The notes under the pieces: model-generated
Told to the model about the DNA's origin: nothing
What the model saw: the letters and a program-made list of their open reading frames with translations, nothing else
Database searches by the model: none
Program-made: the position numbers and the translations under genes
Source: Mycoplasmopsis equigenitalium
GTDB lineage: Bacteria; Bacillota_I; Bacilli_A; Mycoplasmatales; Metamycoplasmataceae
NCBI RefSeq assembly: GCF_024498255.1
Contig: NZ_CP101808.1
Span: 124,001-188,000 of the forward strand
Length of the DNA stretch: 64,000 nucleotides
Reading direction: 5' to 3'
In this document: positions 1-12,043 of the stretch, one piece after another
Layout: every line of letters begins with the position of its first letter
How positions within the stretch are numbered: position 1 is the first letter of the stretch

Positions 1-1
1 A

Positions 2-190
2 GATGTTGCTCTTTATTTAGGTAAACACAATGTGTATGTTCGTAGCGGTTTTTTCTGCGCGCAATATTTACAACACGTTAAAACAGAACCTGGCTTTGTT
101 CGTGTTTCGCTAGGAATTTATAACACAAAAGCTGATATTGACCATCTTGTTGATGTGCTATCAAAAGCAAAAAGTTATATAAATGTTTAA
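2..190 (+). CDS. Cysteine desulfurase, C-terminal end (partial)
   Basis: The last 62 residues of a PLP-dependent class V aminotransferase-fold cysteine desulfurase (SufS/Csd group); the gene begins outside the window. The visible part holds the active-site loop RSGFFCAQ, where the Cys takes sulfur from cysteine as a persulfide, followed by the family's R-x-S-x-x-x-YNT-x-x-DID region and the helix that closes the small domain. By family, it supplies sulfur for Fe-S cluster assembly and probably works with the SufU-like scaffold encoded at 14824. The TAA stop is followed at once by the regulatory element of the next gene, so the genes are likely not co-transcribed as a tight operon. Only the family is certain; the SufS or Csd subtype is inferred. 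Confidence 0.85.
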   Translation, partial: DVALYLGKHNVYVRSGFFCAQYLQHVKTEPGFVRVSLGIYNTKADIDHLVDVLSKAKSYINV

Positions 191-247
191 TTTTTCATAA
201 TTTTTTCCGTTTTAGGCTAAAAATTCATTTCAAAATACATATATAAG
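191..247 (+). promoter_or_regulatory. Bipartite upstream element, copy A
   Basis: TTTTTCAT at 191-198 lies exactly 35 nt before AATACAT at 234-240, which runs into TATATAA. The same two blocks with the same 35-nt gap occur before the genes at 12116 and 37198 (recA), and with a 36-nt gap before 61585. It probably forms the promoter and an upstream binding site for the nuclease gene that follows. The protein that recognises it is unknown. Confidence 0.7.
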
Positions 248-260
248 TGTGATAAGAAAA

Positions 261-800
261 TTGATATTGTTTTGAACGGTATTTTTCAGTCCATTTTTTC
301 TTAGTGCTTGCTCTGTAACTAGGGCCAGTGAAGTTACCAATAGTTTTGAATATGTCGTAGTCAAGAAAGTTACTGATGGTGATACGTTTATAGATACAAA
401 AGGACAAAAATATCGGATACTAGGAATCGACGCGCCTGAAATTGGTGTTTTTAAAAATGGCAAATATGAAAAGACAACTGGTGTTAGATATTATTTTGCA
501 AATCAAGCCAAGTTAATTTTAAGTGACCTCATTCTATACAAAAAGGTTAAAATTAAGGTTATAAAAAAAGACAAGTATGGACGCAAAGTTGTACAAATTT
601 CAATAAATTCTACTGAAATATCGCAAAAAATGGTTTCATTAGGGCTAGCAAAAGTTGCTTATATTTCGAGTAATAAAAAAGATTATTTTTATTATTCAGA
701 TCAGGAATTTATTGAAGAACTTTATAAACTTCAACAACAAGCAATGCTCGACAATCTTAATATTTGATCTGCGAACATAGAACTTATATATCCAAGATAA
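261..800 (+). CDS. Thermonuclease-like (SNase) lipoprotein
   Basis: A secreted, membrane-anchored nuclease of the staphylococcal nuclease family. A hydrophobic leader ends in a lipobox-like LSAC, so the mature protein should be lipid-anchored at Cys on the outer face. The catalytic set of the family is present in order: DGDTF, then R-ILG-ID-APE (Arg, Asp and Glu) and KYGRK (second Arg). Such enzymes in mycoplasmas degrade external DNA for nucleotide supply. There is no ATG before the leader. TTG 261 (or 267) fits the promoter position, while GTG 249 would give a better charged N-terminus but overlaps the predicted promoter. The start is therefore uncertain. The gene reads through one TGA near the end to TAA at 800. 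It shares its upstream element with recA. Confidence 0.82.
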
Positions 801-810
801 AATTAATTAG

Positions 811-816
811 TATAAT
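811..816 (+). promoter_or_regulatory. TATAAT box, probable leaderless promoter of coaD
   Basis: A perfect TATAAT ends 7 nt before the coaD ATG at 824, and no Shine-Dalgarno sequence lies between. The transcript would begin at or next to the start codon. Confidence 0.6.
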
Positions 817-823
817 TAAATGC

Positions 824-1249
824 ATGAAAATAGCAATTTATCCGGGCTCGTTTGACCCCCTTCATAAAGGACATTTAGAGATTATAAAAAAGGTATTAAA
901 AATATTTGACAAGTTAATTGTTATTGTTTCGGTTAACCCAGATAAAGAAAACCAAACCCCAGTTGATGAACGTCTTAAACAAGTTTGTGATCAACTTAAA
1001 GGTTTTAAGAATGTTGAAGTTATTCCTAATAAAAACAAGTTGATTGGACATATTGCTCGTGATTTAGGTGTTGAATTTATAATTCGTTCTGCACGTAATA
1101 AAACAGATTTTGATTATGAATTGGAGTTAGCGGCAGGTAATAATCATGTTAATGAAAAACTAGAAACGATTTTGATTATGCCTGATTTTGAATACATCGA
1201 ATATTCTTCAACTCTTGAAAGACACAAGAAAAAGTTAGGGGTTAAATAA
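824..1249 (+). CDS. coaD: Phosphopantetheine adenylyltransferase
   Basis: Transfers AMP from ATP to 4'-phosphopantetheine to form dephospho-CoA, the penultimate step of CoA synthesis. The N-terminus has the nucleotidyltransferase signature YPGSFDPLHKGH, with the catalytic HxGH. The central RSARNKTDFDYE matches the CoaD R-G-x-R-N-x-x-DFxYE motif, and a late EYSST precedes the C-terminus. The 141 residues are slightly short of the usual 155-165, missing the end of the C-terminal helix. ATG 824 starts directly at the conserved beta strand; an upstream extension in frame is not needed. The stop overlaps the engB start (TAATG), so the two are translationally coupled. Confidence 0.9.
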   Translation: MKIAIYPGSFDPLHKGHLEIIKKVLKIFDKLIVIVSVNPDKENQTPVDERLKQVCDQLKGFKNVEVIPNKNKLIGHIARDLGVEFIIRSARNKTDFDYELELAAGNNHVNEKLETILIMPDFEYIEYSSTLERHKKKLGVK

Positions 1250-1809
1250 TGATATCCTTTTCTAAATCAGCTGTAGATATAAATTCATTTATTAAACATG
1301 AGGGTAGTGAGGTTGTTTTTTGAGGACGTAGTAATGTTGGTAAATCATCATTAATTAACGCAATTGCCAACAATAAAATTGCTAAGACATCATCAACGCC
1401 AGGTCGGACACAATTAATTAATTATTTTGTTAATCAAGATGGAAACTACATTGTCGATTTGCCTGGGTATGGATATGCTAAGGTTAATAAACAAACTCAA
1501 GAAAAAATCAACAAAATGATTGATGAATATCTTAATTGAAGTAACAATATTAAGTGTGTATTTTTGCTTATTGATGCTCGCATTGGTTTTCAAAAAAATG
1601 ACTTGGAAGTCATTGATTATTTAAACCAAATTAATTTGCCAATTTTTATTGTTTTTACAAAAATCGACAAGTTAAATCAATCACAAAAACATCAATTAAC
1701 TACAAGTGTCACTGACAATAAACTTAATATGTATTTACTTGTTTCCGCACTCAAAAAGCAAAATATAGCAAAATTACAAAATGTAGTAAATGATTACTTA
1801 CATATATAA
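1249..1809 (+). CDS. engB: Ribosome biogenesis GTPase EngB/YsxC
   Basis: A small GTPase of the TrmE-Era-EngA-EngB family needed for assembly of the large ribosomal subunit. Motifs are clear: G1 GRSNVGKSS, a Thr-rich G2 (SSTPGRTQ), G3 DLPGYG, G4 TKID and G5 SALK. The 186 residues match the family length of about 190-200. Two TGA codons encode Trp (FWGRSN and LNWSN). The start overlaps the coaD stop by one base. It is probably part of a coaD-engB transcript. Confidence 0.94.
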
Positions 1810-1846
1810 TATTATATATTTATGTTTAATCACTCGAAGGAGCATC

Positions 1847-3565
1847 ATGGAAAGCAATGCTAATCAAAAACAAAAAACAAAACCAAAGTGAATAGCTGCT
1901 TTTGGTAACTATTTTAAGAATTTACCAAAAAAGAAATGAATTAATTTTGGAATTGCAGCAGCACTTGTTCTTACAACAATTACTGCTGTTTCGGTTTATT
2001 TTACACACAAAAGTAGAGAGAAAGCTATTGCCGAACACGAGTTTGACAAGCTTGTTTTTAGTGTTGGTGATATGAATGAAAGTCTTGATGGTTCGGGTCC
2101 AAATGAACAAAAAATTAAAGAATTTAAAGATTCGCATTTTGCATCTGATTTTACTGGTAAAAACTATAGTAGCAAATATTGAACCGAAGTTTTTGAACCG
2201 GTAGGTGAAAAAGGAGAATCGTTTTCTCTTCAAGATTTGATGAGCCAAGATTTTATTTTAGTTGATAAAAATAATAAACCCTTTGTTCACTATGCGTATG
2301 AATTATTAGAAAAAAATTCAATTGAGTTTACTTCTTTTGCGAATGATGCAAAAGGGTTGTTGATTTTAAGATTAAAGGCCAATACAAAAGATACAAAAGA
2401 TGTGTTTGTTAACGGTCAAAAAATAACTCAAAAAGTTACAATCGAAAAATTTTATGTAATTGACGGGTTTAAGAAAAAGCAAAGCACAACCGAGCCTATA
2501 GAATTTAGATTTTTAATACCAAACAGATATCATAGATTTTTAAGACCAAACGATAGTGGTGAGTGAGTAAAAAACAAAGAAGATTTTTTAGCAAAAGTCA
2601 ATGCTTTTTCTGAAAAGGAAAAGAAAGATGAAGTAGATGATTTATTCGAAAATTGAGAATCTAATAATATTTTTCTTTTCAAAAATCTAGTTATTGAAAA
2701 CGACAATCTTTATGCCGTTGTTGATTATGATAAAGTTGTTAAATCATACGACTTAAAAACACTTAATGGCAAACAAATTCTTGATGAAAAAATTGATAAA
2801 AAAGAATTTAGAGACCAGAGAATTCCTATCGATAAAGAATTTTTTGATTCGAACAACGATTTTCAAACAATCAAAGCGGTTTTCAAAGACACGGAAGATG
2901 TTGATAAGTTGCTTTTACCTTCTGAAATCAAAAAAGAAGATCTTGAATACAAAGATGGTAAACCAAATCCAATTACTTCAAATACATCAAAAATTTATTT
3001 AACAGGAAATGTCGACAAATTTAATATTTCATTTTTATCAAAAACTTATGAAGCAAATAATGACAATGGTACTCTTAAATTCTCTGTACTTTTAATTGAC
3101 AAAACACGTAATTTTACTTGAGAATACCGTTTTGAAGATAAAACTAGATTTAAATCTAAATTAGAAGAAGAAATTAAAACAGATTTAATCAACAAGGTTA
3201 AAGTTCGTGTTAAAGAAGATTTTAAAGCAACTCTTGCTAAATACACATGAGAACAAATTATTGCTAACAAAGCAAGTGATGGAAAGAAAATCTTTAAGAC
3301 ATCACAAGATGAAAAAGCAACGCTTGAAGATATGATGTGAGATATTTCATTAATGTTAGAAATGGTTATTGAAAACAAAGAAAAACCAGGCGAATATATT
3401 GTTTATAGCAATAAAAATGGTGATATAAAATTAATTAATTTTGATGCTAAAAGTGATATTCCAGTCTTTGACAAAGTAACTTTAAAATTAAAAGTGCAAA
3501 TTTCAAGCACGCTTAAAACAAATAGTAAGCGAACTTATGTTTCGCCAGCAATTGAAGTGATGTAA
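1847..3565 (+). CDS. Large membrane-anchored protein of unknown function
   Basis: 572 residues with a good ribosome site (AAGGAG, 6 nt before ATG 1847). I do not recognise the family. Residues 1-31 are basic and lysine-rich, and one transmembrane segment follows at about 35-53 (GIAAALVLTTITAVSVYF). The rest is a hydrophilic, Lys/Glu/Asp-rich domain that is probably extracellular. There is no lipobox, so it would be an uncleaved N-terminal anchor. Coding is continuous through six or more TGA codons, and a strong terminator follows, so it is its own transcription unit after engB. A surface or adhesion-related role is possible but not shown by the sequence. Confidence 0.8.
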
Positions 3566-3577
3566 TTCAAATAATTT

Positions 3578-3603
3578 ACAGGACAAAATGTGTCCTGTTT
3601 TTT
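3578..3603 (+). terminator. Rho-independent terminator
   Basis: Perfect 8-bp stem ACAGGACA / TGTCCTGT with a 5-nt loop, followed by a T run. It ends the unit containing the membrane protein at 1847. Confidence 0.85.
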
Positions 3604-3709
3604 ATTATTGTGGAAATCTTTACACATTTTTTTATTATTTTTTTTACAACATAGCGCACTTTTATCGGGCAAAATAATGTAAAATTGAAGAGAATAAATA
3701 AGGAGAAAA

Positions 3710-5137
3710 ATGCATTTAATAGATAAAAGAAGTAAATTAATTGTTACTATTGGTCCAAGTAGTGATAATTATGAAGTTCTTAGAGAATTGATTGAAAATG
3801 GAGCAACAGCAATCCGTGCTAACTTTAGCCACGGTGACCACTCTGAACAAGTTAATAAGTTTAAACTTGCACAAAAAATAAGTAAAGATTTACACATTCC
3901 AATTTCAATTATTTTAGATACTAAAGGTCCAGAAATTAGAGTTGGAGAAATGCTTGATGGCGCACAACCAATTAGTGCAAAATCAAAAATTAAAATTTGA
4001 ACTTCTGAAGATAAATACACAAAACTTAAAGGAACAAGTAAAGAATTCGCTGTAAGTTACAATATGGCACAAGACCTTAAAAAAGGTGATCACGTGTTAC
4101 TAGATGATGGAAAACTTGACACAGTAGTTACAGATGTTAAAAAAGATCACGTGGTAGTCGAGGCCTTAAACAGCCACAAACTAAAAACAAAGAAAAGAAT
4201 TAACCTTCCTGGGGTAGACTTCTCATTACCATTCTTAGCAGAAAAAGATATTAATGATGTTAAGTTTGGTTTACAACACGGTATCACCCACGTTGCTGCT
4301 TCATTTGTTAACTCAGCAGCAAACGTTAATGAATTAAGAAAATTACTTAATGAAAATGGTGGTGAACACGTTCAAATTATTTCAAAAATTGAATCACAAT
4401 TAGGTATTACTAATATTGATGAAATTATTGAAGCAAGTGACGCCGTAATGGTTGCGCGTGGTGATTTAGGTTTAGAAATTCCTTACTACGATGTGCCTTA
4501 CTACCAAAAAATAATCGTACGTAAATGTCGTAACAAAGGTGTACCAGTTATCGTTGCTACCCAAATGTTAGACTCGATGGAAAACTCAACTCACGCAACA
4601 CGTGCTGAAGTTACTGACGTTTATGTTGCTACCGAACAAGGGGCAGACGCAACAATGCTTTCAGGAGAAAGTGCACAAGGTAACTTCCCCGTTGTTGCTG
4701 TTGCGACAATGGCCGCAATTAACAGACGTGCAGAAAAAGAATTCTACAACAAACTTTTCTATCAAGAAAATCTTCGTGAAATTAAGAAAACTATTCACGA
4801 CAGACGTTCAGAAATTGCTTACAAAATCGCTGAAGCAACCAAAGATGGTGAATACAAATTTGTTGTTGTACTATCACACTCAGGTCAAACCTTAAAAGAA
4901 GTTGCAAGATTTAGACCAAACTCAACAATTATTGGAATTGTAAGAAACGAAAAATTGATTCACTCATTCGGGATTACTTCTTCAGTATTTGTTTCATTAG
5001 ATTCGGTAAAATTAATGGATAAAATTAAAGGTCAACACAACATTGCGCAAGAAGCACTCTTACCATATGGTCCTAAAAAAGGTGATAAATTCGTTGTTGT
5101 TGATGAAGACAAATTTAGCTTCCACGTTTATAAATAA
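3710..5137 (+). CDS. pyk: Pyruvate kinase
   Basis: Converts phosphoenolpyruvate and ADP to pyruvate and ATP, the final glycolytic step and a main ATP source in fermenting mycoplasmas. The 475 residues match the family. The N-terminus has RSKLIVTIGPSSD and RANFSHG, then LDTKGPEIR, the B domain (from about residue 70 to 170), and the K+/Mg2+ site around SKIES, MVARGDLG and the ATQMLDSM block. The C-terminal regulatory domain is complete. The start follows AAGGAG. Codon use is richer in C-ending codons than in neighbours, as expected for a highly expressed gene. It has its own promoter region and terminator. Confidence 0.97.
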
Positions 5138-5145
5138 TATGTAAT

Positions 5146-5177
5146 AAAACACACTGGTTGGAGTGTGTTTTATTTTT
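5146..5177. terminator. Bidirectional terminator between pyk and fruK
   Basis: Ten-base stem AAAACACACT / AGTGTGTTTT with a 6-nt loop, T run on the plus side and A-rich flank on the other. It sits between the convergent 3' ends of pyk and fruK and overlaps the fruK stop. Confidence 0.85.
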
Positions 5178-6087
5178 TAATTTTTACAACTTTAATATGA
5201 TCTAAATAAGTATTAATATCATTTTTCTGAGCTAACCATTTTCTAGTGACGGTGCCTATTGACATAGCGCTCGCATGACTAATTACATCTTTAATATTGT
5301 AGTTTTTACTTAAAAAGTAAAAGACACTAGCAATTAATGTATCACCAGCACCTACAGCGCTAACAAGTGGTGCGTTTTTAACAATTGTTGCCTGCAGCAA
5401 GTTATTATTTTCATCAAGATAGTAACTGCCTTTAGCACCAGCTGAAATGATTGGGAAATGAACTTTTTTTGCTTTTAAATAAAGTAAAGCATTTTTAATT
5501 TCTTCATTTGTTTCTGGGATTTTGATTAGAAAATTTTTTGTTTCATGAATGTTTGGTTTATATATGTAAGGAGCAAACTCTAAATATTTGTCAATGTTTT
5601 TGGCATCGATATCAAGTGCAAACCTAATACCCTTTTCTTTTAAAAGATTAAGTGTTTCGGTTAAAACGTTTTCATCACTAATTCCCATAATGAAGACAAA
5701 ATCATCTTTCTTCATTTGTTTGATTGTTGTAAAATATTCGTTTAAATTTTGCTCATTAATAACTGGACGTGGACCATTAATTTCAAACTCAGCATTTTTG
5801 CCTAAAAATTTAACATTAACACGTGTTTCAGCGTCTGTTTTAATATTGATTGTTTTGATTTTTTCTGCTTTTAACTGACTAATTATTTTGTTTCCGATTT
5901 CGCCACCAGCAAAAATAATTGCGGTGTTGTTTAGTCCTAGTCGTTTTAAAATGACTGAAGCATTGATCCCCTTACCACCAGGAAAAAAATCAAAATCACT
6001 AATGCGGTTTAATCCGTTTTGGTTAAATTCCTTTGGTGAATTAATGACATAGTCTAAGCATGGAGCAAATGTTATTGTATAAATCAT
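5170..6087 (-). CDS. fruK: 1-phosphofructokinase (PfkB family)
   Basis: Phosphorylates fructose-1-phosphate to fructose-1,6-bisphosphate. PfkB sugar-kinase signature 1 is seen as FFPGGKGINAS (residues about 33-44) and signature 2 with the catalytic Asp as SAVGAGDTLIAS (about 240-251). The start ITFAPCLDYVI resembles FruK/LacC (the usual TLTPAxD). Length 305, normal. It lies 12 nt downstream of fruA on the same strand, which fixes fructose-1-phosphate as the likely substrate. LacC-type tagatose-6-phosphate kinase is the alternative but is less likely in this context. Confidence 0.92.
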   Translation of the reverse strand: MIYTITFAPCLDYVINSPKEFNQNGLNRISDFDFFPGGKGINASVILKRLGLNNTAIIFAGGEIGNKIISQLKAEKIKTINIKTDAETRVNVKFLGKNAEFEINGPRPVINEQNLNEYFTTIKQMKKDDFVFIMGISDENVLTETLNLLKEKGIRFALDIDAKNIDKYLEFAPYIYKPNIHETKNFLIKIPETNEEIKNALLYLKAKKVHFPIISAGAKGSYYLDENNNLLQATIVKNAPLVSAVGAGDTLIASVFYFLSKNYNIKDVISHASAMSIGTVTRKWLAQKNDINTYLDHIKVVKIKK

Positions 6088-6099
6088 ATTAATATTATT

Positions 6100-8136
6100 C
6101 TAAACTAAATTAGTTGTCTTTTTTGCTTTTGCGGCATCAAGTTTTTTGTAAAGTAGTAGTAATCCTCAAATGGTAAACATTTGAGCGATTGCGCCGGCGA
6201 TAATTGCAGCGATGTAAAGCGCAATTCCACCACCGATTTGACCACCACTAGAACTAAATAATGAGGTTTTTACAAGTGCGAAAACAAAGACCCCGCCGTG
6301 TGGAGCAGCTAATGTGATTTGGAATAAACCAACAAGTAATCCGGTAATTGCGCCACCAACCAAGTTAGCGGGAACCATTACTCTAGGTTTTGCAACTGTA
6401 AATGGAATTGCTCCTTCACTAATAAATGAAAGCCCCATTACGTAGTTAACATATCCAGATTGAATTTCTTCTTGAGAGAAGTGTTTTCTAAAGATTGATG
6501 TTGCCAACGCAATACCAAGTGGTGGTACCATTCCTGCTGCCATCGTTGCTGCCATAGCAACTGTACCATTTCCGCTTGAAATAGTTGCAATTGAGAATAG
6601 GTAAGCAGCTTTGTTAATTGGACCACCAAGGTCACTAGTCATCATTAGTCCTAAAACAAGACCAAGTAAAGGTACTAAGTAATTTTTCGATTCAATTGCT
6701 CCTAGCAATTTATTAAATCCATAATTTAAGTAAATTAAAGGAATGTTAATTACTCAGAAGACTAGTGCGATTGCAAATGTTGCAAACAAAGGAATAAATA
6801 GAATGTTTTTTAATCCTTTAAGTGAGGCTGGTACTCAGCCAAAAACATATTTAACAAAAACAATAATAAGAACGGCACTTAAAATAGCACCAATGATTCC
6901 ACCAAAGAACCCTGAACCAAGTCCTCCAGCAGGATCGAATCAGGAAATTTGACCTGTAGAAGGATCTAATTTCATTAGGAATGAACCAATTGAAATAAAT
7001 CCACAGATAAATCCAGGTAACAACCCAAAGCGTCCAACTAGACCATAGGCAATGTAAGCACTAAGAATTGGAACCATAATTCCAAAGGCAAGTCCACCTA
7101 GGTTTTTAAATCATCTAGCAACTTCGTTAACGCTACCATAGTTGGCTGTTCCAGCGTTCTTAATATCGATAAGGAAGGCAAGGGCGATCATAATTCCGCC
7201 AAAGACAACGAATGGCAACATAAATGAAACACCATTCATAATTCCTTTGTAAATTCTTTTACCAAATCCATCAAACGAAATTAAATCTTCCGTTGTTTCA
7301 TTTGAGCCAGATGCTTTTTGACCTGGTAACTTTTTACCTTCTTTATTTAAGATTTTCTTAATTTGTTCTTCAGGTTTTTTAATAGCAGTACCTGTTCCTA
7401 ATTCAAGAACATTTTCAAGTCCGGCAAATCTTGAAAGATCAACAACTTTATCAACGGCTAAAATTACACCCTTGGCATTGCTAATTTCATATTGTGTTAA
7501 AACATTTTTTGAACCTTCCGTTCCTTGCGTTTCCACTTTAATTGATAATCCCATTTCCTTAGCGGCTTTAGTTAAACGTTCAGCTGCCATATAAGTGTGG
7601 GCAATTCCGGTAGGACAAGCAGTAACTGCAACGATGTCATAACCATTTGTGTTCGTTTTTTCTGTAGAGTGGACTAATGTGTTTTTTTGATTTTTTTCTA
7701 AAAGTTTAATAAGTGAATCATAACTATCAACAAGTTCAAGTTCCTTTACGAAGTTTTCGTTCATAAATAATGTTGAAAGTTGTTGAATAGCTTCAAGGTG
7801 TGAAGATTCCCCATCTTTTTTCGACATAGTAATAAAAAAGACAAATTTTACTTTTTCATTATCATTTGATTTTCAGTCTAAGGCATCAGTTTTAACAAAT
7901 GTAACAACGCTTTCGTTCATTACATCATCACGAATGTGAGGAATAGCAATGGCGTTACCAATACCTGTGCTGAATTCTTTTTCTCTTTTTAAAGCAAGAT
8001 CAAGTACAGTTTCTTCGTTCTTGGCATAGTTTTTAGAAACAAGATGTTTAGCTAAATATTTTAAGCATGCATCTTTGTTTTTGAACGATTTGTTAACAAT
8101 GACTAAATCTTTTCTAAAAAATTCTTTTATATTCAT
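6100..8136 (-). CDS. fruA: PTS fructose transporter, fused IIA-IIB-IIC
   Basis: Imports fructose and phosphorylates it to fructose-1-phosphate using HPr phosphate. The 678 residues carry three domains: IIA (1 to about 145, active His in AIPHIRDD), IIB (about 155-260, active Cys in ACPTGIAHTYMAAE) and membrane IIC (about 320-670, starting KGIMNGVSFMLPFVVFGG). The start ATG at 8136 follows AAGGAG. TGA codons for Trp interrupt naive reading at several places, but the frame is continuous. Operon with fruK. An A18 tract (T18 on the coding strand) lies 51-68 nt upstream of the start, and a LacI-type regulator is encoded at 18313. Confidence 0.95.
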
Positions 8137-8186
8137 AATATATTCTCCTTTCACATTAAAATAATATTTAAGTAAGAAGGCTCTGC

Positions 8187-8204
8187 AAAAAAAAAAAAAA
8201 AAAG
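8187..8204. repeat. Homopolymer tract, A18 (T18 relative to fruA)
   Basis: Eighteen consecutive A on the plus strand, between the divergent fruA and arcA starts. For fruA it lies upstream of AT-rich Pribnow-like sequence, in the position where length changes could alter promoter spacing. It is the longest homopolymer I noticed in the window. Confidence 0.95.
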
Positions 8205-8343
8205 AGTATGAAACTTTTATGAAACAAAAAAACGATATTTTGTACATATTTTTAAGAAATTGACACGTTTTTTGTAAATAATCTACAAATATAATTCCAG
8301 CATTTTTTTATATAATTTTTAGTAACAAACGGAAAGGAAAGTG

Positions 8344-9542
<1,199 letters not shown>

Positions 9543-9543
<1 letters not shown>

Positions 9544-9572
9544 AATAAGCGATATTTCGCTTATTTTATTTA
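9543..9572. terminator. Bidirectional terminator between arcA and hisS
   Basis: Stem AAATAAGCGA / TCGCTTATTT (10 bp) with a TATT loop, T-rich on both strands. It lies between the convergent arcA and hisS genes. Confidence 0.85.
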
Positions 9573-9586
9573 TAAACACTTTTATT

Positions 9587-10810
9587 CTATTTTTCTTTAT
9601 TTTTTCAACAAATTTTATTGATTTTTCCGTTTTCTTGATCTTTCTGAATTCAGGTTTTTATGCCATTTTGCAATTCTTTAAAAATAATATTTTTTGGTTT
9701 AATTGCTGAGGCCATTTTAAACATTTTGTTAATTTTAATTACTTTGTTAATTACCTCACATTTTTCTGTTTTTCTTAATTGGTTTGCAATAATATACGCT
9801 TCATCAATTTCATCTTCGTTTAGAATAAATACAAGGTTATCAAGTTGGTCATCGATAGGGTAGTTATTAAACTTAAGAATTTCAATTAAACGTTCAATTC
9901 CTGCGGCTCAACCAATAGCGCTTTCAAAGGTTTTTGTATTGAGGAAATTTTTATATCTACCACCAGCCAAAATTGTTGATTGGGCTCCAAGTGATTTCGA
10001 AGTTGAGACAAATTCAAAGACAAGATTTTCATAATAATCTAATCCCCGTACAAGATTAAAATCAACACGAAAACTAATGTTATTTTTTGTTAAAATTGTT
10101 TTTATTTTTTCAAAATATTCTCTTGATTCTTTTGATAAATATTTATCAATTTTGGGACAGTTTTTAATAAAATCCTTAACCTGTTCATTTTTATCATCAA
10201 GAATTCTTAAAACATTCTTTTCAAGTCGTGAAAGAGATTCTTTCTCTAATTTATCTTTATATTTTTCAAGATACTTTTTAAGTTCTTTGGCGTATGTTTC
10301 GCGTTCTTTAATCGTTCCAATATTATTAATTAAAAGGTCGTATTCGTTAATTTTTAAACTTTTCAAAAAATTGTTTGCAAGCGTGATTGTTTCTGCATCC
10401 GTATAAGCATCAATGTTTGATATATTTTCAATTCCCGCTTGAATGAACTGGCGATAGCGTCCTTTTTGTGGTTGTTCATAACGAAACATACTACCAAAAT
10501 ATCAATATTTGTTAAAGCGATCGATGTTAATTAATTTATTTTCTTCAAACATTCGAATAAAAGGTGCGGTTCCTTCGGGGCGAAGTGCTATTTTTTTTCC
10601 TGATTTGGAATTAAATTCGTACATTTCTTTGTTAACAATGTCACTTTCTTCGCCTGAAGAACGTTTGAAAAGCTCGATCTCTTCCATAATAGGAAATTCA
10701 ACATAAGAGTAATTAAAATTAGTTAAAAGATTAGTAAGTTTATTTCTTACTATTTGTAAAAGTTTGGCGTCGTAACCAAATCAATCCTTCATTCCTTTAA
10801 GTTTTTGCAT
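9587..10810 (-). CDS. hisS: Histidyl-tRNA synthetase
   Basis: Charges tRNA-His. Class II core: motif 1 region (FPIMEEIELFKRSSGEESD), ALRPEGTAPF, motif 2 RYEQPQKGRYRQF, the His-specific LVRGLDYYENLVFEF, then ILAGGRY and motif 3 (AIGWAAGIERL). Length 407; the C-terminal anticodon-binding domain is shorter and more diverged than in most bacteria, ending in a lysine-rich tail. ATG 10810 follows AGGAGC. It is divergent from the YitT-like gene, with overlapping AT-rich promoters in the 56-nt gap. Confidence 0.95.
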
Positions 10811-10850
10811 AATTGCTCCTATATATTTATATGTTTTTTGTTTATTACAT

Positions 10851-10856
10851 TATAAT
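10851..10856 (+). promoter_or_regulatory. TATAAT box before the YitT-like gene
   Basis: Perfect TATAAT ending 10 nt before ATG 10867 with no ribosome-binding site between. Probable leaderless transcript. Confidence 0.55.
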
Positions 10857-10866
10857 ATCATTTACT

Positions 10867-12027
10867 ATGAAAGAAACGAAAAATAACACCGAGCAAACAA
10901 CCGAAAATAACGCATCAGAACAGGATGTAAAAACACCCGATGTTGATTTAGGTTCGCTTAAATTATTTTATAGCCCTAAGGCCGACGCTAAACAATCTTT
11001 TTGACAAATTATCATTAAACACAAGTTTAATATTTTAATGATTTTCTTAGCAGCATTTATCTTTAATTTTGGAGTTGTAATTTTGCTTAGTGAATCACAC
11101 ACCATTCCTAACGGGATGATGGGATTCCCAATTATTGCTGATATGTTACTTTCAAAAGTTAAGCCGCATATACTTTTACCTTATATGGGATTGCTTTATT
11201 GAGTAATTAATGTTCCGTTTTTTATCATTTTCTGAAAAAAGATTAAAAAATCTTTTATTGTCTTTACCATGTTGTTTATGGTTTTCCAGTCAATTGTCAA
11301 CCCATTTTTAGCATGAAAACCTGTTAATGATTTTCTCCACAGTGTTATTGTGATTGAAAGAGATTGAAGAAATGTTGCTAATCATTCAGAATGACCAATT
11401 TATATTTATGGGATTTTGGGTTCAATTCTTGTAGCGATTGGGATTGGAATTAGTTGAAAATATGGCGGCTCAACTGGCGGAACCGACTTTATTGTGTACT
11501 ACTTTTCAACCAAAGCTAAAAAAGATATCAGCATCATTATGCGAATCGTAAGTTTTACATTGTTATTTATCTTCTTGAATTCGAGTTACTTTATTCAAAA
11601 TTATTATTTCTTACCAAAAAAAGGTGTGCCATATTACGACGCTAACGGTGTTGTGCAATGATATGAAGGGGGCGTAACTTACCTTTCTTCATCGGCTATT
11701 ACAACTATTATTTATGTATTTATTTTAACAACGGTTGTTGATTTGATTTATCCAAAATACAAAAAAGTTCAGTTGCAAATTTATACCGACAATCCACAAG
11801 ATATTGTTAGATATTTTGATTATATTAATTATTGACACGCATATACAATTACCGAAGGAATTGGTGGATATACTAAAAAAACAAAATATATTGTTACTAC
11901 TGTTGTCTTATTATTAGAAGCAAAACATCTGGTAAGAGACCTTAAAACAGTTTCGCCAAAACTTTGATTTAGTGTTTCGCCAGTACGAAATACTGAAGGA
12001 CTTTTTAACACAAACAAGATTGATTAG
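10867..12027 (+). CDS. YitT-family membrane protein
   Basis: 386 residues. After an acidic, Asn/Glu/Thr-rich cytoplasmic N-terminus (about 40 residues) come five or six transmembrane segments. The C-terminal soluble domain from about 300 contains YTDNPQDI and TEGIGGYTKK-type motifs, like the DUF2179 domain that follows YitT (DUF161) membrane domains. The GGSTGGTDFIVYY stretch is the YitT hallmark glycine-rich loop. Function of the family is not established; transport is suspected. In mycoplasmas these proteins are commonly longer than in Bacillus (about 280), as here. The start choice agrees with the TATAAT position. Confidence 0.85.
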
Positions 12028-12043
12028 TTTGATTTTTACGCTA

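Noticed and set aside
225-463. Two overlapping minus-strand ORFs of 60 and 77 residues
   Set aside because: They lie opposite the nuclease gene, which has clear family motifs; codon use and length indicate antisense shadows.
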